Positions 12,200 to 24,055 of a stretch of DNA of 64,000 nt are shown here, piece after piece. The translations under genes and the position numbers were made by a program. Every line of letters starts with the position of its first letter. Position 1 is the first letter of the stretch. Origin of the DNA: Micromussa lordhowensis (Eukaryota; Cnidaria; Anthozoa; Scleractinia; Lobophylliidae); NCBI GenBank assembly GCA_964020085.1, contig OZ026604.1, positions 302,501 to 366,500 of the forward strand. Reading direction: 5' to 3'. Under the pieces are notes generated by a model. The model saw nothing but the letters and a program-made list of their open reading frames with translations. It was not told where the DNA came from and made no database searches.

Positions 12200-12633
12200 A
12201 AAACTTTGCAAAATATATTTCTTGACTGCGCCAAGGAACCTTGCGTCAACATCTGTCTAAATATAAACTTGCATAAACCCGATGAAGATGAAACGTAAGT
12301 GTGCGGCTTTTTTGTCAACAAAACAAAACTCTAAGTCATTTCGCATTGCTGTAAATCAAATGCAAGACAGAATACTCGGCTAATCGACCGTATGACAGAA
12401 ATACTTTTTAAAAACATTCAAAAAACCGCACAAAGAAAAATATAAATTACCTCCGAATTCAAAGATTCAAGAGACTGATCCACTGGTTTCACTTCGATCC
12501 GTTACGAGACCTTTTACATTTGCTTACCGTCAAACGTTTCTGCTCCATTCTGATGCCGAATTTCTTTGTGAACGAAAGTCTTCTATATTTTGAAGACGGC
12601 AGAAATCGTGTACCATTCTTCATCGGCAAATTC

Positions 12634-13607
12634 AGGGTTGAACATTAGCACTCGCCCGCTCGCCCAAGCGAGTATGAAAAGTGTCGGGCGAGCACAAATC
12701 ATCGATCACTCGCCCGTTTGGCGAGTACGTTTTTCATTGCTAAGAAACACTGTTTTACAATCCATTTTGCTAAGAAAATCCCTCAACATAATTTTACCAT
12801 TTCTTCTTTACAAAGTTTTATATTCCGAAGTGTCTTATAAATTAAATTGGCGCTGAAAGACCCAAATAAACAAATATGGCTTCCTCCCAGTAATAATTAC
12901 ATAACGCATGTAATTGTAGAAAGTGATACTGCTGGTCACTATCGAGCCATCGGGCACCCAAGGACCGCTCCTGGGAAGAACTTGCAAACTGGAGGAATCT
13001 TATGAAGATTCATCATTAAAATAATCCATTTAAAATATGACGTAAGTGCTCCATCGTGTTTTCTTGGGGTTTAAGGTCTTTAAATAGAATTCTCCATTGA
13101 ACTAATAATCCTCAGTCTGCCACGTGCTCGACGATGTTCGGAGCAAATTGTTTTCCCATACTTTCCTAGCACTCTGATCATTTGGTGTTCCCCCGGTAAG
13201 TTTACAAATGGAGTAAGCTGATCGTGGACAAAATGTGGAAGTATATTTCCGGAGTTTCGAAAGTTGTCGACGAGGAAAAGAACAATACACCTCCGAAAGC
13301 TGCCAGTGATACGAGGAAGTACGAGAAGACACGGTTAAAGTATGTGGATAGAGAAAGGTTTGATTTGCGAGTGGTGTGTTGAGAACAAACAAACTTTGGT
13401 CGCAAAGACTGCTAAACAGACGAGTGATGGCTGCACTAGTTACAAAACGGAGTCGATTTCATATCAAAAATTAAAGATGACAAAGATGGGGAGATAGAGG
13501 GGGGGGGAGGGTAAGCTTTTGGGCGAGTGAAAACTGGTCTGGGCGAGTGTATTTTGAGGGTCACTCGCCCGAATGGCGAGTGCTCTCAAAATTTAGTGTC
13601 CAACCCT
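12634..13607. mobile_element. 974-bp hAT-like non-autonomous transposon
   Basis: Ends are AGGGTTGAACA and TGTCCAACCCT, an imperfect inverted pair. They are flanked by a perfect 8-bp duplication, GCAAATTC, at 12626-12633 and 13608-13615. Eight-base duplications are typical of hAT and related superfamilies. Near both ends the motif CACTCGCCC / GGGCGAGTG recurs several times, like the subterminal repeats to which hAT transposases bind. No transposase is encoded. Confidence 0.8.
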
Positions 13608-14210
13608 GCAAATTCGACTTCGAACCCCGATAGAGCAAGTAGTTTTCAGCGACTGGTAGAGGATTTGAAACCCACGAAGGTTATCACATCAACCAAACAA
13701 AAGACTCTGCCACCCCTCCCACCCAACAGATTTTTTTACCACCCACATTCTGGGTGGTAGCGTGACCAGCCGCAACCAGGGTCTTTCTTCCAACGACCAA
13801 GGGAGGCAGAAAAGAGAGACCCTGGGAACGAGGTTGGCATTGAGGTACACAATGTGACGTCACGTTCCGACATCACGTGCGATTTTGGCTGCGCGATGAC
13901 CCGGACAAATTTGAAGGCAAATTGCTCGTATTTCGAAAGCAAAAAAGAAAAATGCTTTTTACATTTTTCCAGCACTTTTAAAGCTTCGAAACATTTTCTG
14001 TGGATATCCAACTACAAGAAACAAGAAAAAAAAATTTCGTGTCATATGCACTTTAAATTACAGCGAGATTTCGTAGCTAATTCTTGCATACAACTGATAG
14101 CGATTCTCATTCAATGCGCTCATTTCATTTTGGTTCGTTTTCAGCGGCAACGAGAGTTTTTGAGATCACAAAAAAGCCTGCGACGATAAACCTCAATAAA
14201 CTCAAAACCA

Positions 14211-17200
14211 TTATACACCCATGTCTGGACGTTGGTCAAGATACTGCTTTACTTCTTTGTGGCCAAACTTCTTTGCACACATAGCAGCTGTAAGTCCTTG
14301 CTTGTTGACAGCGAACAAATCCGCTCCATTATCCACTAATAGCTGAACAACATCCAGATGGCCTGAGCCCGCAGACACTGTCAGCGGTGTGTCCCCTCTG
14401 ACGTCAAGCAAATTGATATCACTCCCTGCAAAAATTAATTTGCGCACAATTCTGATCTCACCAAATGCAGCGGCTGTGTGTAGAGGAATGCTGCCTTCAG
14501 AATCTCTCAAGTTGACGTTTGCTCCGTGTTTAAGTAACAGGAAGACCATGTCGCACTCCTGATCTACTGAGCCTAAAGAATCACAGAAAGCCGCGGCAAG
14601 GTGAAGGGGAGTGCTGCCTTCATTGTCCCTAGAATCCACATCGGCTCCGTGTTCCAGAAGATGGCGAGCAGCCCTTGTGCGATCAAAAACGGCGCAGAGA
14701 TGAAGTGGCGTACACCCTTTGTTGTCTCTGGCCTCGAGATTACTGAAAACGAAATTTCAAGGAAATCAGGAACGGACGAGGAAAAAACAGGCTCTAATTA
14801 CTCCACGTAAAATAAACAAATAACTTTTTTCAAATTTTCTTACCTTCCGTGCTCGATCATAAGTGAGATCACAGGGGCGTCTATGTAACAAAAGCAACAG
14901 CCCAGGTGTAGAGGAGTACTCCCTTTGTAATCCACAGCTTCAGGATTACTGCCATACTTCAACAGCGGTTCTACCAAAGAATGGCGCCATAAAGTAAATG
15001 CAATGTGAAGAGGGGTACTGCCCAGTTCATCTACGGCGTTTACATCTGCTCCGTGAAGAATAAGCATGTGTAAAATATCAAGCGCTTCAGAGCAAGCCAC
15101 CATGTGAAGGCAGGTTCGGCCTTGTATATTTGTTGCATTAACATCGCTGCCCTCCTTGATGAGAAGCTCTGCAATCTCATATCTATTTTCTTCTGCGGCA
15201 ATGTGAAGTGGCGTATTTTCTTGCATATCTCGACAATGAACGCTGGCCCCTCTGTTCAACAGGAAGATTACAACATCTTTCGAGAATTCCGAAGGTATGA
15301 TCCAAGGATCAACAACAAGAGGATCAGCGAATCTGGTTCTGTATATAGCGAGATGAAGAGCCGTGTTGCCATAATTATCTGCTACTTGGAAGTTTTGTTC
15401 GTGTTTCAATAACAAATTACTTTTGTGACCAGCCAAGCTGGCCAGCAGTGGTGTCTGCCCTTTCCTGTTAACCGCATTCAAGTCTGCTCCTTTATCAATA
15501 AGAAGCTGTAACATTTCCTCGGTTCCCATCTTCGCAGCTCTGTGCAAAGGAGTATCTCCATTCTTATCTCTTGCCTCAATGTCCAGTCCTTCTTCTAAGA
15601 GGCTGTTGACCGAAGACACGAACTGTTGGGTTACAGCAAAATGAAGAGTTGTTCGACCAGTTTCGTCATCTACAGCAAACTTGTCACCTCCGTGGTCAAG
15701 ATACAACTCTAAGGGGTCCTCTAAAAAAAAGTAATCCAATGAAGTTAAGCTGTACATGGCCGAAAACACGGATTGTCCATTGAAATCTGTTGCATTTATG
15801 TCGCTTCCGTGATTAACCAATAATTCGACAAGATGCATGAAGCCCCCTTTCACCGCCAAGTGAAGAGCAGTTCTTCCATTTTTATCAACGACTTTGACGT
15901 TACTCCCGTGCTGAATCAAAATCTCTGCATTGTCAAAGTTACCTCCAGCGGCTGCAAAGTGCAAGGGAGACCAGCCTTGACTATCGGCTAAGTGAACATC
16001 CGCTCCATGTTGAATCAACAACTTCACTGACCTGCAATCACCACCATAGGCAGCTGCATGGAGAGGGCAACGATTGTCCCTATCTAGGGTTCCCACGTGT
16101 GCACCTTGTTGAAGAAGCCTCTCTACAATTTCTGGGTTACCAGGTGCTGCTACATGCAAGGGTGTCTCACCGTTGTCGTCAGACAGATTTACATCAGGGC
16201 CATAGTCTAAAAGAAGTTCGCATATTTCCAAAACGGCGCAAGAGGGTATGAAATGAAGTGGGGATCTTCCATACTGGTCAGTGGTATTCACAGAGCTACC
16301 ATGTTTGAGTAAAACTTCCACGATCTTGGTGCGTTTAGGTACGACTGCATTTCTCACAGCCTTCATAAGAGGAGTCTTACCAAATTTGTCCTTTGCATCA
16401 ACACTGCATTCCTCAAGAAGAAAAAACTGAACCAAGGAAAAATTTCCACCATCTATTGCTGCTGCTGAAGCAAGAGGCGTTTCACCTAGAGCATTCTTAG
16501 CTTCCCTGTCAGCACCATGGTGTAACAACAACTGCGGTATATGAACACTTTCTGGTCCAAAAGCGTAAGCGACAGCGACATGTAAAGGGGTAGTTTCCTT
16601 CCTACGGCATTTTTGATTGACAGCTACATCGTACTGCAGCAACATTTCAGTGACTCTAATATTTCTCCTTCCAACAGCACGGTGAAGGGGCGATTCTGTG
16701 AGGCTGTCTTCACAGGTTACTTCGCATTCAAGTTCAATAAGGAGGCTTCCTATTTCTTCGTGGTTTAAATCTGCAGCAAAATGAAGGGGTGTCTCAAGTT
16801 TGTTATTCTTCGCGTTAATATCTGCACCAAATTCAACAAGAAGTTTAAACATTTCTATTATTTTAGAATGTGCATGTTGAAGTAGAGCAATATGAAGAGC
16901 TGTATTCCCATCCTGGTCTCTTGCATTTACCTCCACGCCATTTTGCAGATGACGGGAAAGTACATCGATATCAGTGCGGGAGACAGCTGATGTTAGTATT
17001 GCAGCAGCGTTTTTCATAGAAAAACTTTCCACGTCATCAAGTGTGTGATTGCAAAGCATTCCAAGAACATCAAGGAGACCATGTTCCGCAGCAAGCATTT
17101 TAAGAGACCAAATTTTATTTGTATCTAAGTTTGAAATGTCAGCTCCCCGTTCTAAAAGAAGTTTGGCTGTTTCAGCCTGTCCTGCGTGTAAGGCAGCATA

Positions 17201-18694
17201 TAGGGGCGAGATGTTTTTCCAGTATTCTTCCACATCTAAGTTGCGGTTATAAAGAAGTTGCGCTCGTGAATCAACATCCCCATTGATGCTGGCTCCTCGC
17301 ACTAACAGCAACGTCACCGCATCACATTGCCCGTTGCTAGATGCTTCTTCAAGTGGAGTCAGTAATGAGCTGCTTTTGCTGTGGACAGTATCTGCAGGTA
17401 AGCCTCTGTTAAGTAGAAGTTGCAGGACAGCTGTGGAACCCTTGCGGGCAGATAATTTCAGTAAATCTGCTTCATGAAATTCTAAAACGCTCTTGTCATT
17501 TGTGAGCATAAAATCGCTTCCTTTGTCCATCAGAACTTTGGCTGTAGTAGCGTGGCCCTCTTTCAAAGCATAGTACAAGGCTGTCAGGCCATCATCGTCC
17601 CTTGAGTTGACATCAGCACCCTGGTTTAGAAGATATATTACAGTGTCTGTTTGTCCTTTTCCAGCAGCAACATGTAACGGTGTTTTATGGCGGTTGTCTC
17701 TCGCACGAATGTCAGCTCCTTGTTCAACAAGCAACCTGACCAACTCCAGACGAGTTGCAAGGTGAAGAACTGTTGTGCCGTGGCGAGTTACTGGCAACAC
17801 ATTCCAATTCCTTCCTTTTTCAATAAGGAACTTAACAACATTAGTGTGGTCTCCTGCAGCGGCTGAATGTAAAGGTAGCCAACCGATTTCGTTCCCTTTA
17901 TTCAGTTCCCCACCATTATTTAGCAAAAGGTGAATACACCCAACGTGGCCTTTTTCTGCAGCCAACATTAGAGGTGTGTAACTAGTGCTGCTGCTGTCGG
18001 TAGAGCTTTGGGTGGTGGCTTTGTTTAAATCTAGACCATGCTCAATTAGCAGAGGAAGGGCTTCCATGCGACCATTTGCAACAGCCAAATGAAAAGCTGA
18101 ATATCCTTGAAAATTTAATTTAAAAACATCTGCGCCGAGCTCAATTAATCGTAGCATATTTCTCAGCTTACCACCTTCAGCCGCATGGTGAAATGGGGTG
18201 CAACCACGGGAGTCACACATCTCAAGGGAGGCACCTCTTTCAACAAGGAATTCAACAACGTTCTCGTCATTGAATCTTGAAGCCAATATCAGGGGCGTTT
18301 CGCCTGACGATTCCACCGCCACAGAATTAACATGTTCACCACAATCAAGAACCCTTCGGAGATGGTGTACCTGTCCGCTTCTTGCTGCCAGGTGTATCAA
18401 GGACTGAGAATGGCAATTCTTAAGGATTGTATCAACAAGCTTTCTCAGCTGCTTATGCTCTACGGATTGTTGAAGGTTCAGAACCGCCCAGACAGACTTA
18501 CCAGGAAAATGAGATGAGCGATGACCGATCTTGACACTCGCTGCTATCGTACTGTCAAGTTTGCTAGGACTGTGGTTCAAGATGTCACTGAAGGTTCCGA
18601 TGTCCCCTTGAATGCAAGCTAATTGTAGCGAGCTAATGCCATGTTCTTTATCTGGTGTAGTTACAACATGAAAAGCCAAAGATGTTAAGGACAG
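14211..18694 (-). CDS. giant ankyrin-repeat protein, 3' two exons
   Basis: Exon 18694-14844 is followed by exon 14742-14211 across a 101-bp intron. The donor CGGAAG|GTAAG and acceptor TTTTCAG|TAATC rejoin in frame as HGSNLEARDNKG. About 1,460 residues are visible, made almost wholly of 33-residue ankyrin units with TPLHxAA, LLxxGADVN and DxxGxT cores; I estimate 35-40 units. Such arrays are protein-binding scaffolds; the partner is unknown. The reading frame stays open to an ATG at 18766, but a strong acceptor (TTTTTTTTTCTACAG|CTG) at 18695 suggests the first ~24 residues of that frame are intron and that at least one upstream exon is missing. No transmembrane, kinase or death domain was seen. 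The protein ends YLDQRPDMGV. There are no internal stops, so it is probably a functional host gene. Confidence 0.88.
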
Positions 18695-18867
18695 CTGTAG
18701 AAAAAAAAATCGTGACACGTCAAGGTTTTTGTACAAGGTGAACACTATTTGTAATATTTCTTTCACCGGTTATGCATGAATGCTGGGACTGTGTCAGAGC
18801 ATGAATGGGAAAGAATGACTGCCTTCATGAATCAAGAGACTACCCTCCTCTGTGCGAGTGGGGCGTT

Positions 18868-19885
18868 GCTATGGAAATGTTGAGACGAACTTCAAATGGC
18901 CGCTGAAATTTGTTCCCGTTTTGCAAATTTAAGCATCATCTTGATCAGTATTATTCAATAAAGTTTAAAATGAATGTGTGGTGTTTTTTTTATCGCCATT
19001 TCATGCTGCGCACGGTGTTTGTTTTTGAGATCAATGCTCGGCATCAGGTCGAAGGGAAGAGAAGAACAATTAAGGCAAGCAACTTGACCGGCGGAATCCA
19101 CGAGCGGCACTAGCACAAAGGGCAATTGACGTAAAGCTATCAAAATTCTCACCAAACGGCAACCGGCATCAGGTGGAGCATATTTCTTAATATCTTGGCC
19201 AAATTTGGGATTGATATGTTCAGTTTCTTCTGAGAAAAGCCGCGCTGAACTTCGCTTTCAAGATATGATCAGTCTTCGACTCTTGAACACAGGAATTCGA
19301 AGCATGCGGATCGCTTATAACCAGGCAACCAAATCCCATGAGGGGCAGGCTTTGGCTTTTCAACTGCCAATGGATGTGATGCGCCGATTGGCTTATATAA
19401 ACGACCCGCACGCGTCGAATTCCTTTGTCTACAGGTCGAGCAACGATAATATCTTGAAAGTTGTAAAGGGAGTTAAGCGCCTCTTTTCTCAAAGGAAAGT
19501 GAACAGATCAACCCCAAACTCGGCCAGAACACGAAGAAATACCTCTTCGATCTGATGCCAGTTCCTATTTGGTGAGAATCCTAATAACTTTGTGTCAGTT
19601 GCCCTTTGAGCTAGTGCTGGTCGTGGATTCCACAGGTGCAGTTGCTTAATTTATCCTTTTCCTCTTCTCTTCTCTTCAACCGGAGGCCGAAAATAGAGAA
19701 AACGCTTTGCACAACCTGAAATGGAAAAAAAACACCACACAAAAAGTCAATAAATACTTACTCTAAACTTTATTAAACAATACTCATAACGATGAACCTT
19801 AAATTTGCAAAACGGTAAGTAATTTCTTCGGCCTTCATGGGCACTGGCCATTTAAAGTAAGTCTCAAGATCTCCATTGGCCGTTC
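18868..19885. repeat. ~1-kb imperfect palindrome upstream of the ankyrin gene
   Basis: The left half (CGTTTTGCAAATTTAAG at 18917; AAAGTTTAAAATG at 18961) matches the reverse complement of the right half (CTTAAATTTGCAAAACGG at 19799). The match continues through GTGTGGTGTTTTTTTT, GAATCCACGA, TCTCACCAAA and AAATCCCATGAGGGG to a centre near 19355. Arms differ by scattered substitutions and small indels. Open frames on both strands (for example 19205-19555) are mirror images and are not genes. It may be a fold-back transposon or an inverted duplication of promoter DNA. Its near end is only ~100 bp from the ankyrin frame. Confidence 0.85.
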
Positions 19886-20509
19886 CGAAATTTAGCGAGG
19901 AACTGGGGCGAGTTTCAAATTTTAACAAGTTGATAAACTGACACCATCACATAAAAGATCATGTTGAGATTGGTCGACCACGTAGGAAGCTTTTAGGGTG
20001 AACAGAGACCAAGTTGATTATGGACCTTGAAATATGGTTCAAAATCCATACAAACGTCTCTAATTTTAGCAACGCTCCACTCACACAGATGGTGAATCGG
20101 TGCTTGGACACCACTCTCCCCACACCAGCTTTATTCCAACAACGGGTATGGGGTTTGAAACATTGTGCAAGGATGCGCTTGGCATGGGCGTGTTGTTGCA
20201 TGTAACAACGTACCCACCAGTAGGCTGGGGTAACTACACACACGTCGCATCATATCACATAAGCGCTCAGGTTTGTTTGTGCGTGTGCGGCGCGCGTATG
20301 GAGAACGTTAGTGCATGTGTGGTACGTGTGCATGTCACACTTAGCGAGCTCGCGTGTGCGGCAATACATGACCTGCGCACATGTAAAATTGAAATGTGAA
20401 AAATGGTACATTTCACGTTTATTACCGTCCTGAAACCGTATGTTGCTCCAATGCATTCGTATGCAATTCAATGTATTTTTATGTAACCTGTATATTAACA
20501 TATTTAGTC
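19886..20509. other. non-coding stretch, no gene seen
   Basis: No recognisable coding or repeat structure apart from GT-rich simple sequence near 20270-20360. Confidence 0.45.
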
Positions 20510-20706
20510 GTGTGTAGTCGTATGTTACTCGTGTTTACTCGTATGTACTGGTATGTTACTCGTATGTACTCGTATATACTGGTATGTTACTCGTATGTAC
20601 TCGTATGTACGTACTGGTATGTTACTCGTATGTACTCCTACGCTACTCGTATGTACTCGTAAGCTACTCGTATGTACTCGTATGTTACTCGTATGTACTC
20701 GTGTGG
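20510..20706. repeat. minisatellite of ACTCGTATGT-type units
   Basis: Repeated GTATGTACTCGTATGTTACTC with a roughly 10-11 bp sub-period and variants (CTGGTATGTT, CTCGTAAGCTA). Confidence 0.9.
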
Positions 20707-20869
20707 TGTTTTAGTCATGATCCAGCCTACGACCGCTTGCTTTGACTATAGTACAACAAAAAACAGATTAGTTTTGCACCTGTCAATAGCGAGCGTACCT
20801 ATCAATCGTAATCTGTAAACAAGAGGAGGGTTGTCCAATACACCCAAACCGTAACGGGTCGTCAAATTG

Positions 20870-21720
20870 GAGTAGTTTCGTGACGGATCGTGACGGTTCG
20901 TCACCGTGTTTTTCTAGTTTTGACGGTTTGTCAGTTTGCGAGAGTCTTAGAAAAAATCCAATGCGTTGTGGCGGTGTTATGGAGTGGTGTAAAATGTCGG
21001 CGGATCATTTCGATCGGGACGGATCGCGACGACCCGTCATAAGCGTGACGGATGGTTATTATTCGTGACAGCTTGCGGTGAGACTTAGCAAATATCCATG
21101 GTGTGTTGTTGAAATGTTGGCGGATCGTCCTGATCGGGACGGATCGCGACGACCCGTCATAAGCGTTACGGATGGTGACTATTCGTGACAGCTTGCGGTG
21201 AGACTTAGCAAATATCCATGGTGTGTGGTTGAAATGTCGGCGGATCGTCCCGATCGGGACGGATCGCGACGACCCGTCACAAGCTTTACGGATGGTGACG
21301 ATTCGTGTTAGTTTGCAGTGAGACTTAGCAGGTATTCATGTCGGTGCTGGGGTGTGTGGTTAAAATGTCGGCGGATCGTCCCGATCGGGACGGATCGCGA
21401 CGACCCGTCACAAGCGTGACGGATCGTGACGATTCGATTCAAGTTGCAGTGAGACTTAGCAAATATTCATGGCGGTGCTATGATATTGTGTGGTTAAAAT
21501 GTCGGCGGGTCGTCCCGATCGGGACGGATCGCGACGACCCGTCACAACCGTGACGGATGGTGACGGTTCGTGCCCGTTGGTTCGTTCGCGATTTGAAAAA
21601 TAATCATGGCGTTGTTATTAAGGATTGTGAGTATGTCTGCAAAGCGTCCCGATCGGGTCGAATCTCATCGACCCGTCAATACCGTTATGGAATGTGAAGT
21701 TTCGTTTCCATTAGTGTACG
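20870..21720. repeat. 120-134 bp satellite with palindromic CCCGATCGGG core
   Basis: GATCGGGACGGATCGCGACG recurs at 21012, 21132, 21252, 21383 and 21517, with a diverged copy at 21651 and an incomplete one before 21000. Spacing is 120, 120, 131, 134 and 134 bp. Each unit has a CpG-rich inverted core (CGTCCCGATCGGGACGG) followed by TGACGG/CGTGACGATTCG runs and an AT-richer half (GAGACTTAGCAAATATCCATGG). Confidence 0.92.
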
Positions 21721-22749
21721 AGTGATAACAGTGGAGGGGGGTGTACTATTGTTGAGGGGTGTATTGTATTCGAACGCTGCGCCATATTGGAATACGTGCA
21801 GTAGCGTGGTTGGTATTCGAATCTGTTATACTACAATAATGTGGCGTTAAGTGAAGGTGAAGTGGAGTTTCGAAGTTGCAATTAGGCCTTTGGCATGCTG
21901 AAGATTGAATGGTAGGAGCACAACTGTAAAGGAGATTAAGTGTTTTCGGGACGGGCTGGGTTGTAAGGGTTTGCCTACTAGCGAACATGAATATTTTGAG
22001 CGAATTTATCAAGAAACTATCATGATTTTGCAAAGGGGCTTTCAACTTGGGTCAGCAACTTTTCAATTTTCAGAAGCGTTCTCGCTTTTTCAGTGGACAT
22101 GATCGTGGACCAACTATAATGCCTGCACGAATTCTGTACTTAATATGAGCAACAAGAACCCAAAATTTAGAGATTTTGTTTTTGTTGTTGTGGAGAGGAA
22201 TTACCGTGGAGAGTATATGTTGGGGTGCACTTTAGTAAAACACCTCGGAAAACTTTGTAAGGTTTTCGGATTATAGGTTAAAATCTCGCGTACACTTTAT
22301 TCTTTGGGTATTATTTTGTAATAGAATTTGCGGTGAAAGAAACTTGTTTACCCCTTGCAAAACAATTTTTGGATTGCACTGTCACGCAATCTTTACACAA
22401 GTATGAAATTTGTTGAAAGGCATTCAGTGGATAAAGCCGAGAAACTTGATGTTATAGCAGATTAATAAAGATTGCATTTGTTTAAATATTAAGTGTGTGC
22501 GTATTGTCAAACTCGATATATTTATGGAAGCATTTTCTGCGAATTAGTTTGTTTATCTAGGCGACATTTTATTTGTACTCAACGAACAAGCATTTATAGA
22601 AGTTTCTTATTTTCTTTTCTTAATACTTTATCTTTTGAATGGGCAACAACTCACGATATTAGTTAATGTGTTCGTAAATCGCTTTTGTGACCTTTGTGAA
22701 GATAGGATTAAGGTGGCTCGAAATAGTTTCCAGCACTTATATTTTGATG
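21721..22749. other. non-coding stretch, no gene seen
   Basis: Short unrelated open frames only; no recognised domain or repeat. Confidence 0.45.
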
Positions 22750-23228
22750 GGTCGTTATAACCACTCCTTATCACTTGATGCTACAATCATGGTATCAAAA
22801 AACTGCCCAACCATTGGTGAATATGTTGTTAACATTTTCGTGACGCAATAGGTTACCATAGCAACAGTATGACCTGCTAAAAACACTCTTAATTACAGCT
22901 TTAGGGGCTTACAATTCAAAAACGGCACGGTGAAATTTTCGAAAATTTAAGGTGGCTCTGAACGCCACCTACAGAATTTTTTTTAAACTTTGCCAAAAGT
23001 TGCGCCTAATTATGCTTATCAAATGTTGATAATATAAAAAAAATTCACTGTGCCGTTTTTGAATTATAAGCCCCTAAGGCTGTAATTAAGGGTATTTTTA
23101 GCAGGTCATACTGTTGCTATGGTAACCTATTGCGTCACAAAAATAATACCAACGTGTTCTCCAGTGATTGGGCAGTTTTTTGATACCATGATTATAGCAT
23201 CAATTGATAAAGAGTGGTAATTATGGCC
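22750..23228. mobile_element. fold-back (MITE-like) element
   Basis: Arms 22750-22940 and 23040-23228 are reverse complements with about one difference in ten bases. Shared blocks include ATCATGGTATCAAAAAACTG, CAATAGGTTACCATAGCAAC and TCAAAAACGGCAC. The loop holds a smaller inverted pair, AGGTGGC...GCCACCT. No coding capacity. Each arm contains an RFX-type X-box next to a CRE-like site. Confidence 0.85.
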
Positions 23229-23633
23229 TGCCGAGTCATGTTCTGACTGGGTATTCAAAAAACGGCCAAAAATAACAGGCTTAAGGTTACTGATTACCTT
23301 TTAGGGTGCCTGTTAGCAACCTTAAGCAAATTCGCTTCGCTTTCATTCCCTGCTTCAGTCTTCAACGGATGCGAAAATGCTGAAGTGTCAAAGAACAGTG
23401 ACTGTGTATATAGCGAAAAGAATCAGCCTGATTTCAGAAAAGAAAAAAAAAGCGAACTAGATGTCCATACTAAGATGTAAAAAGTAAGAAAAATGTAATC
23501 GGAACAGGCTTTAATACCCTTAACTACCGTTAAACATTAAACGCCAAATGCTGGGAATACATGCAGGTGGCTAAAAGAGAAGCTTTAGATGAAAATATGT
23601 TCAAACTGCTGCCAAATATCACGACCCGAGAGC
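23229..23633. other. non-coding flank of the LINE
   Basis: No gene recognised. The LINE target duplication begins at 23634. Confidence 0.45.
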
Positions 23634-24055
23634 ACCCTCTGCTTTTCTTTTAATTTTTATCTTTAATTTTTACAATACTTATTACTTACGCCACTTACAA
23701 TACTAACACTTATACTATTTGCATTACTTACAATACAATACGCCTACTTACTCTACTAACAATACTAATACTTACACCAACCAAACTAATACTTACAGTA
23801 ATTACAATATTTACAATCTACTCAGATTACTTACCCGACTTACAATTCTTGCACAACGAAATACAATACATTTAAAAAAAAAAAAAAAAAAAAAAATTAT
23901 TAAAGTGCCAGCTTACTCGTGATAGTAATTTTGATTCTAAAATTCGGACTGAAAAAGTTATACATGGTATATGGTATGTAGTATATATATGCCTTGTTTA
24001 TTTTCCTTCATTGTCGTTTTCATTTTCAGGGGACTAGGATCAAGTTCTCAAGAGA

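Larger units (their letters stand above)
11016..14052. mobile_element. nested element bounded by ~0.3-kb inverted arms
   Basis: Left arm 11016-11322 matches the reverse complement of right arm 13758-14052. Shared landmarks are AGTGCATATGACAC at the outer edges and GAGACCCTGGGAACGAGG / CCAAGGGAGGCAG near the inner edges. Between the arms lie a perfect palindrome, a 248-bp tandem duplication and a separate 974-bp element with its own target duplication. No coding sequence was recognised. I read it as an old MITE-type element that was later invaded. Confidence 0.65.

Noticed and set aside
19205..19555. Open frames on both strands in the palindrome
   Set aside because: The two peptides mirror each other (shared DPHASNS) because the DNA is palindromic; no known domain.
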